Shown: piece after piece, positions 56,216 to 64,000 of the stretch
Layout: the number at the start of each line of letters is the position of its first letter
Numbering within the stretch: the first letter of the stretch is position 1
DNA from: Pseudomonadota bacterium
Lineage (GTDB): Bacteria > Pseudomonadota > Gammaproteobacteria > Burkholderiales > Burkholderiaceae_C
Direction: 5' to 3'
Length of the DNA stretch: 64,000 bases
Assembly: GCA_018241225.1 (NCBI GenBank)
Contig: JAFEEG010000027.1
Span: 1-64,000, forward strand
The notes under the pieces: generated by a model
Database searches by the model: none
Seen by the model: only the letters and a program-made list of their open reading frames with translations
Told to the model about the DNA's origin: nothing
Translations under genes and position numbers: made by a program

Positions 56216-57928
56216 CTATCGCGCAATCGGCATGGCGAACGCTGCATCCATCTGCCGAGCCCGCTTGACCTCATCGCTGTGCAGGTAGATCGAGGTCGTC
56301 GACACCGAGGCATGCCGCAGGTTGTCCCGCACGGTGGTGAGCTCGGCGCCGCGCGCGAGCGCATGGGTAGCATGGGTGTGTCTCATCCAGTGCGGGCTGG
56401 CACGCCTGAGCTTTTCCGCCGTGGCCGGAGCGTCCTTCTCAATGACCTCGGCCACCTTGATGAAGAAGCGCCGCATGACGGCCCACAGTCGCGTGGCCGT
56501 GATGCCCGCGGTGCTGTCTTGTTCGAGACTCCCGACGAGCGGCGTTTTCGGATCCCATCGTGCCGGCGTGAGCGGCAGCTGGCGCTGCATCAGATACTGG
56601 TCAAGCGCCGCGCGCGCCAACGGCGGCAGCGCCACCTTGCCCGCCTTGCTGCCCTTGCCCACCAGGTGCAGCCAGTGATCGCCGTGCGCATCCACCTCGA
56701 TCTGACCCAGCGTGGCGCCGACCAATTCGCCGATGCGCAGGCCGGTGGCATAGGCGAAGTCGAGCACAAAGCGCAGTCGCTGCGCCGCCGACGCCTGCCA
56801 GCCATGGCCCCACTCGAGTCCTTGGCCCACTGCCTGGATCACCGCCCACTCGCCCTCGCCGAAGACCCGGGTGGCTGCCAGCGGCTCCGTGCGCGAAGCG
56901 CCGCGCACCTTGATGCCTGCGAACGGGTTGGCCAGCAGATAGCGCTGCTGGATGAGCCAACGGTACATCGCGCCCAGTACCGAGAGCGCATAGGCGATGG
57001 ATCGTGCCGAAAGCCCTCCCGCGAAGGGCCGCCATTCCGGGGAGGAGCGAGGGCAAGGTGGTCCGATCCATCGTGAACTCGGCGTCGGGCGGCGCAGGAA
57101 CGCCCGATAGGCCACAGCATCCTCCGTCGTGAGCGACGACAGTGCCCGACCGCGCTCGACCACGGCCCAGAGGATCAATCGCTCGGCCTCCTTGCGGTAC
57201 GCGCGCTGGGTGGCGGCGGACTCGTGCAGCGAAAGCCAGGCCTGAATCGCCTCGTAGTCGTTGTTTGCGTCCAGCGTGGAGGTCGCGGCGGGTGCGCGGA
57301 ACGTTCCACGCGAACCGTCCACCTCGTGCGGCACATAGAGCCGTTCCCAAGGCACGACGTCGCGCTGGGCGCCGGTGGGCACCAGCGCGCGGGCGCTGGC
57401 GGTGAGTTGCGGGTGCGCCGCGAAGAAGGCCTCGACCTGCCTGGCGCCGGTGGCGCCCAGGCCCGCAATGCCGGTCCACCAGCGGCGCCGGCGCGGGATG
57501 CGCACGGTGAGTTCCGCCAGGGTCTTGAGGCCATGGGCCTTGATGGCCCCGGCGATACGCGCGGGCAGCCAGCGCTCGACGTCGTCCGTCACCTGGGGCA
57601 CGGGCACCGCCAGATGCCGCAGGGTTTCGATCGCCTCCAGGACCGAGCGCGAACGCTCTGTGCGCTCGCGCGCGGGATGCCCGATCAGCGTGGTCAGATC
57701 CTCTCGGTGCCGGGCCTGCGCGTAGCGGGCAAGTTGTCGGCGGATCTCGCCGAGCATGGCGCGCGAGGACTGCCCCGTTGCCTTGTCCTGCCCGAGGTAC
57801 TGCGCGACGGCCGCGCGTGCGTCCAGGCCCGCATACCAGGCACGCAGCGCCGCAAGCGCGTCGGCGCGGGGGAATTCCCCCTCCGACCTTCTTGTCCTGG
57901 CCGTGCTGGGGTTCGGGCTACTTTTCAT
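56216..57928 (-). CDS. Large tyrosine recombinase (DUF3701-type integrase)
   Basis: A 570-residue site-specific recombinase. Residues ~20-190 are the extra N-terminal region seen in DUF3701/phage_integr_N integrases ('ALAALRAWYAGLDARAAVAQ', 'WLPARIAGAIKAHGLKTLAE'); ~215-330 is the core-binding domain; the catalytic domain has all active residues: Arg in 'ATGLRIGELVGA', Lys in 'LVGKGSKAGKVALP', 'HWMRHTHATHALARG' (H-x-x-R), His in 'NLRHASVSTT' and Tyr in 'SIYLHSDE'. Predicted active. Two partial copies of its 3' end flank it (55.5 and 63.6 kb). Confidence 0.9.
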   Translation of the reverse strand: MKSSPNPSTARTRRSEGEFPRADALAALRAWYAGLDARAAVAQYLGQDKATGQSSRAMLGEIRRQLARYAQARHREDLTTLIGHPARERTERSRSVLEAIETLRHLAVPVPQVTDDVERWLPARIAGAIKAHGLKTLAELTVRIPRRRRWWTGIAGLGATGARQVEAFFAAHPQLTASARALVPTGAQRDVVPWERLYVPHEVDGSRGTFRAPAATSTLDANNDYEAIQAWLSLHESAATQRAYRKEAERLILWAVVERGRALSSLTTEDAVAYRAFLRRPTPSSRWIGPPCPRSSPEWRPFAGGLSARSIAYALSVLGAMYRWLIQQRYLLANPFAGIKVRGASRTEPLAATRVFGEGEWAVIQAVGQGLEWGHGWQASAAQRLRFVLDFAYATGLRIGELVGATLGQIEVDAHGDHWLHLVGKGSKAGKVALPPLARAALDQYLMQRQLPLTPARWDPKTPLVGSLEQDSTAGITATRLWAVMRRFFIKVAEVIEKDAPATAEKLRRASPHWMRHTHATHALARGAELTTVRDNLRHASVSTTSIYLHSDEVKRARQMDAAFAMPIAR

Positions 57929-57998
57929 GCTGCCAGTTTAGATGATTGATTCGTCTATTGCGATAAGAAGGATTATCTGAATAGCTCGCCTCATCACT

Positions 57999-58359
57999 GT
58001 GGCTTCGGCGGGCATGGGCGCTATGTTGGACTTCGCCAGGAACGGGCAGGCGGAGCAGAAGCAATCGGACCTGCGTGATACCGAGCATCAGGTCGGGACG
58101 GAGGTTGTAAAGGCGCACGCCGATGCCGCGTCGGCGCTGGACAACATGGAGGCCTCGCAAAGGCTTCTGGGCGCCGCCCAAGCCGCGCTGGCGTCGGTCC
58201 AACGCAAATACGACCAGGGCGTGCTGGAGATGCTGAGCACGCAGAAGCGCACTGGCGGATGCAAAGCAGGAGCGCATCCGGTGCCTGGCGGACTGGCGCT
58301 CCGCCAAGTTGCGGCCGCTCGCGGCGGCAGGAGCCCTGGGTCGGCAGGAGGCGCAATAG
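57999..58359 (+). pseudogene. TolC-type outer-membrane factor, 3' remnant with frameshift
   Basis: The frame reads 'EHQVGTEVVKAHADAASALD' 'NMEASQRLLGAAQAALASVQ' 'RKYDQGVLEMLSTQ', an OMF/TolC coiled-coil hairpin near the C-terminus, then shifts near 58250 to 'DAKQERIRCLADWRSAKLRP' 'LAAAGALGRQEAQ' and a stop at 58357. Only the last ~120 residues remain and the frame is broken. Confidence 0.65.
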
Positions 58360-58437
58360 CGCTCATGGCGCGCGTACCGTTCGCATGGGAAATGGGGGTG
58401 TCCCTGACCGTGGGTCACCTGCTCTACACCGGCCTTC

Positions 58438-58991
58438 CGGATCGCGCTGATCGAGGTGCAGGGCTACGCCTACCGGGCCTATGCGGTGATGGCGCGTTCA
58501 AACTCCGGCTGGGGCATCCGCACCCTGCCTCCCGAGGCGCCGCGCTTCAATTCCATGTCCTATCACAACGGCTCGGTCTGGCCGCACGACGTGGGGAACG
58601 CGACGGTCTCGTGCGGCTGATGAGCGGCATGCTCGAGGCGGCCACGCATTTCGGCATGCGGCTGCCGGAGCTGTTCTGCGGCTTCGAGCGCGCGGCGGGC
58701 GAAGCGCCGATCGCCTACCCGGTCGCCTGCCTCCCACAGGCCTGGGCGGCGGGGCCAGTCTTCGTGCTGCTGCAGGCCTGCCTGGGCCTGGAGCTGGATG
58801 CCGGGCGGCGGCTGCTTCGCATCGACCAGCCGCGCCTGCCGGACGGCCTCGATCATCTACAAATCCGTCAACTGCGGCTCGGCCCCAGGAACTGGATCTG
58901 TGCTTCCAGCGCCTGAGCGGCGAACTGCGTGGTCGCCCTGATCGACCGGCAGGAAGGGCCGGCGCCGGTGCAACTGTCGCTGCAGCTATGA
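58438..58991 (+). pseudogene. Glycogen-debranching-type glucosidase, broken C-terminal remnant
   Basis: Pieces in different frames follow the amylo-alpha-1,6-glucosidase C-terminus: 'SGWGIRTLPPEAPRFNSMSY' 'HNGSVWPHD' (catalytic region), a deletion and shift near 58600, then 'LMSGMLEAATHFGMRLPELF' 'CGFERAAGEAPIAYPVACLP' 'QAWAAGPVFVLLQACLGLEL', and after another shift near 58915 'VVALIDRQEGPAPVQLSLQL' and stop. At least two frameshifts and a small internal deletion. Clearly non-functional. Confidence 0.75.
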
Positions 58992-59179
58992 AGAGGGCAT
59001 TGCGGCCAACCTTGGCTGGTCACAGATAGCCGCAAAGACGCATCGCAGTAAATCGGCTTCGGCGCCGTGATCCTGCCGGGCCTCGGTATCTTCAGTGGGT
59101 GCTGCGCACCGCAGATCCGTTACTGCGGGCGCGGTCCATGTGCGGCAACCCGGCCATCAAGAGATCACGGTTCGGGCCT

Positions 59180-59207
59180 CTTGAATCCGCGCGAGCCGCT
59201 CCTAAAT
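59180..59207 (+). promoter_or_regulatory. Sigma-32-like promoter before the hsp20 pair
   Basis: CTTGAAT (59180-59186) and CCTAAAT (59201-59207) match the heat-shock sigma-32 consensus CTTGAAA ... CCCCATnT with a 14-base spacer, 66 bp before the first hsp20 ATG. Position and gene content agree with heat control. Confidence 0.5.
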
Positions 59208-59273
59208 CCTCACCGGAAGCGCCTTGTCCGTCTGCGGCGCTTCCACCTGGTTCAACCATATGGAGGTTTCGCC

Positions 59274-59711
59274 ATGTATCGATCCTTGTTTCCGCGCGAT
59301 CTGTTCGCCGAGGTGGATCGCCTGCAACGCGAAATGCAGCAGGCCTTCGATCTGTCTCCAAGCATCCGAGGGCTCGGCCGGGGCGGTTTCCCGGCCCTGA
59401 ACGTCGGCGGCACACCGCAAACCGTGGAGATCTACGCCTTCGCGCCGGGCCTGGACCCGGCCACGCTGGATCTCCAACTCGACCGCGGCCTGCTGACCAT
59501 TTCTGGCGAGCGGCCCTCGGCGCTGCCCGAGGAGGATGCGTCTTCGACCGTCCACATCAACGAGCGCTTCTCCGGCAGCTTCCGCCGCATGCTGACGTTG
59601 CCCGAAGACGCGGATCCGGACGCGATCAAGGCTGACTACCGCGACGGCATCGTCCACATCACCGTCCAGCGGCGCGCCTCGGCGCAGCCGCGCCGCATCA
59701 CCATCCAATGA
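59274..59711 (+). CDS. Small heat-shock protein Hsp20, first of pair
   Basis: A 145-residue alpha-crystallin-type chaperone from ATG 59274 (TGGAGG upstream). N-terminal arm 'MYRSLFPRDLFAEVDRLQRE', alpha-crystallin domain from ~45 to 135 ('VEIYAFAPGLDPATLDLQLD', 'LTISGERPSAL', 'RMLTLPEDADPDAIKADYRD') and the C-terminal 'RRITIQ' with the I-x-I anchor. It holds unfolding proteins for refolding. Fifteen bases before the second hsp20. Confidence 0.92.
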   Translation: MYRSLFPRDLFAEVDRLQREMQQAFDLSPSIRGLGRGGFPALNVGGTPQTVEIYAFAPGLDPATLDLQLDRGLLTISGERPSALPEEDASSTVHINERFSGSFRRMLTLPEDADPDAIKADYRDGIVHITVQRRASAQPRRITIQ

Positions 59712-59726
59712 GGAAAGGAGAGCGAA

Positions 59727-60131
59727 ATGAACGAAGTCGACACCGCCCGTGCACGCGCACCCTCCGAGAGCGACCGCAAGAGCCCGGCGAGCTATGTTGA
59801 AGCCGCACTGACCCCTCCGGTCGACGTCGTCGAGGACGGCACCGGCATCACGCTGTACGCCGACTTGCCCGGCGTGTCAAAGGACAACCTGCACCTGCAC
59901 GTCGAGTCCGACACGTTGAGCATCGAGGCCGAGTCCGGCCTGAGCGTGCCCGAAGGGCTGCAGTCCAGCCATACGGAGGTCGCCCTGGCGCGTTTCCGCC
60001 GCGTCTTCACGCTGAGCAAGGAACTGGACACCGAGAAGGTGTCGGCCGAGATCAAGCACGGCGTGCTGAAGCTGCATATCCCGAAGGTGGAACAGGCCAA
60101 GCCGCGACGCATCGAGGTCAAGGCCGGCTAG
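59727..60131 (+). CDS. Small heat-shock protein Hsp20, second of pair
   Basis: A 134-residue Hsp20 with GAGGAAAGGAGAG before its ATG. Alpha-crystallin domain 'VDVVEDGTGITLYADLPGVS', 'LSIEAES', 'RFRRVFTLSKELDTEKVSAE', 'HGVLKLHIPKVE', and a C-terminal 'RRIEV' anchor. It differs from the first Hsp20 mostly outside the domain, a typical two-member sHSP operon that can form mixed oligomers. Confidence 0.92.
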   Translation: MNEVDTARARAPSESDRKSPASYVEAALTPPVDVVEDGTGITLYADLPGVSKDNLHLHVESDTLSIEAESGLSVPEGLQSSHTEVALARFRRVFTLSKELDTEKVSAEIKHGVLKLHIPKVEQAKPRRIEVKAG

Positions 60132-60154
60132 GGATGGTCTTATATGGGCGCCTC

Positions 60155-60176
60155 CCCGGCCAGAATGGGCCGGGGA
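60155..60176 (+). terminator. GC-rich hairpin after the hsp20 pair
   Basis: CCCCGGCC (60155-60162), loop AGAATG, GGCCGGGG (60169-60176): a very stable 8-bp stem 23 bp after the hsp20 stop. There is no T-run (AAGGGTGC follows), so it may stabilise mRNA or need Rho to terminate. Confidence 0.45.
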
Positions 60177-60225
60177 AGGGTGCAGCGAGTGAGCTGGCAT
60201 AAATAAACCGAGCGAGGAACACGAG

Positions 60226-60429
60226 ATGAAAGAAGCGGGCGAGATCAGTCGCCTCGTTTACCTTGGCTCGGAGATCTGCATATGCCTTGATGAACTCACG
60301 AGTGAAGGCCAGACCACCGGCCACGCAGATCTCTGGCACGAGGGCGAACACAGATGCCGCATCGCCCTGACCGGCCGTGCTGTCGCGGGGCGCCCTCCTG
60401 AATTTCGGTGCCGCATGAAGGCGGGGTGA
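60226..60429 (+). CDS. Small hypothetical protein
   Basis: A 67-residue protein, GAGGAACACGAG before the ATG. 'MKEAGEISRLVYLGSEICIC' 'LDELTSEGQTTGHADLWHEG' 'EHRCRIALTGRAVAGRPPEF'. Mostly beta, with three Cys. No family recognised. It lies between the hsp20 pair and secA on the same strand. Confidence 0.45.
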   Translation: MKEAGEISRLVYLGSEICICLDELTSEGQTTGHADLWHEGEHRCRIALTGRAVAGRPPEFRCRMKAG

Positions 60430-60798
60430 TCGTCCGTTTCGTCCAGTTTGGTGCTTTGCCTTCCCGGTGCGGGGCCCCGGGGTGACTTCGGTTCGGCGTG
60501 ATTCGGCCTGGTGAAGCCTGGCCGTTCCCGAACCGGCGTCGTACCTGACGATGGCGGCCGAGCAGGCCATGTTCGGCGCCGTCGCCCGCGGCGGCGTCGC
60601 ACCCGCTGACCTCGGGCCGCGGCAGCGCGGGAGCGCTTGCCGCAGTGCGGCGTCAGCCTCAAGCCCGCAGCCCGGCGCAGGCGCGCCCGTAGGCTAAACC
60701 CGCGGCCCTTGTGCCGGCCTGCCGAGCCACCGTTGAAACGCAGCTCTCCGCCCTTACGTAGCGCTGGCACCTCAAGACCCGCCACCCGCGGACGCTGC
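60430..60798. other. Gene-free interval before secA, with repeat copy 3
   Basis: No convincing protein. Bases 60435-60461 (TTTCGTCCAGTTTGGTGC...) resemble the 29-bp repeat at 55.3-55.5 kb with a two-base deletion. The remainder is very GC-rich; no clear promoter for secA seen. Confidence 0.35.
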
Positions 60799-63555
<2,757 letters not shown>

Positions 63556-63578
63556 AGGCCCTCAAGAAGCGGAATTTT

Positions 63579-63620
63579 TGCAGGTAGATCGAGCTCGTCG
63601 ACAGCGATGCATGGCCCACC
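63579..63620 (-). pseudogene. Remnant of a tyrosine-recombinase 3' end (right copy)
   Basis: Minus strand reads 'VGHASLSTSSIYLQ', matching 'LRHASVSTTSIYLH' of the intact integrase, including the catalytic His and Tyr codons; DNA is collinear with 56280-56320 (TGCAGGTAGATCGAG shared). Same orientation as the other two copies. It lies 24 bp after the secA stop and closes the mobile region. Confidence 0.6.
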
Positions 63621-63711
63621 GGTCGAATGACAAACGAGCTCCGCCATGAGCCGCTCGCACTGACCCGTCACGCGGCGGCGGAGCTCATTGCAACGAGTGC
63701 TCGTCACTGCT

Positions 63712-63951
63712 TCAATGAATCGCGGCCGACCCAACCGTCGCCCAGACATCCACCTTGGCTTTGGCCAAGATGCGCAATCGATCGCGCACCTCCTTGGAGC
63801 GCCTTCGGGCACTCCCGAGAGAAATCCGGCCCTTGAACTCGTTCTTCTCGAAGAGATCGGCGTGACCGAAGACGCGGGCGCCAGCCCTTTGGACTTTGAT
63901 CGCGATGGCGACGTCGCGGTAGACGATCGGATCCGAGGAGGCTTGTCGCAT
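63712..63951 (-). CDS. Small hypothetical protein
   Basis: A 79-residue basic protein preceded by GATGGAGGTGAAAC, a strong ribosome site. 'DPIVYRDVAIAIKVQRAGAR' 'VFGHADLFEKNEFKGRISLG' then a helical Arg/Lys-rich segment. No family recognised. Outside the recombinase-flanked region. Confidence 0.55.
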   Translation of the reverse strand: MRQASSDPIVYRDVAIAIKVQRAGARVFGHADLFEKNEFKGRISLGSARRRSKEVRDRLRILAKAKVDVWATVGSAAIH

Positions 63952-64000
63952 GTTTCACCTCCATCCCGTCTCACGACGCGTATTGACTTTCGCATTCAGC

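Overview
The window is about 64 kb of GC-rich chromosomal DNA from a betaproteobacterium, most likely order Burkholderiales (Comamonadaceae-like). The reasons are the GC-rich third positions, the fused PxpB/PxpC 5-oxoprolinase set with its own biotin carboxylase, a TrpX-like periplasmic binding protein, a BioMNY-type ECF transporter and a large DUF3701-type tyrosine recombinase. This placement is inference. I saw no rRNA, tRNA or CRISPR array. The DNA is strongly accessory in character: intact genes alternate with at least fourteen gene fragments.

Layout. 0.1-12.7 kb: a binding protein, cupin, small orphan proteins, a RES-toxin remnant, a 631-residue protein of unknown family, an orphan LuxR-type regulator, a hipBA toxin-antitoxin pair with a long palindrome upstream, and a translationally coupled trio (SnoaL-like, 48-residue ORF, nucleotidyltransferase-like). 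12.7-17.4 kb: a NarL-type two-component system divergent from a large lipoprotein. 18.2-22.8 kb: a MESH1-like HD hydrolase, small secreted proteins, a zinc-ribbon metallopeptidase and a headless IclR regulator whose front end is replaced by an inverted scrap of an HD gene. 23.1-28.7 kb: one tightly packed operon for an ECF biotin transporter (ATPase, EcfT, BioY) plus an acyl-CoA ligase, a thiolase lacking its second catalytic cysteine, and a nitroreductase.

29.6-38.2 kb: a stress cluster (DksA/TraR-like regulator, flavodoxin, beta-CASP nuclease, three universal stress proteins, BON protein, fused kinase) interleaved with fragments of urocanate hydratase, alcohol dehydrogenase, RND adaptor, metallophosphoesterase, STAS domain and SulP genes. 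Seven FNR-like dyads (TTGAT/TTGCG-N4-ATCAA/CGCAA) lie 53-71 bp upstream of the first genes, suggesting one oxygen- or redox-responsive regulon. 38.3-47.2 kb: an alpha/beta hydrolase, orphan proteins, a lytic-transglycosylase fold without its catalytic glutamate, small secreted proteins, coupled small ORFs, and an HNH nuclease linked through two small ORFs to a secreted thermonuclease. 47.5-54.7 kb: an intact metabolic operon (MFS transporter, PxpA, DUF1445 protein, PxpBC fusion, biotin carboxylase-BCCP) with a divergent GntR regulator.

54.9-63.7 kb: a mobile region. A complete tyrosine recombinase gene is accompanied by two further partial copies of its 3' end, one on each side, all in the same orientation. 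Between the outer copies lie a DUF1311 protein, TolC and glycogen-debranching remnants, two Hsp20 genes behind a sigma-32-like promoter, and a full-length SecA. The picture is repeated insertion and deletion around a recombinase, with stress, heat and secretion genes as surviving cargo.
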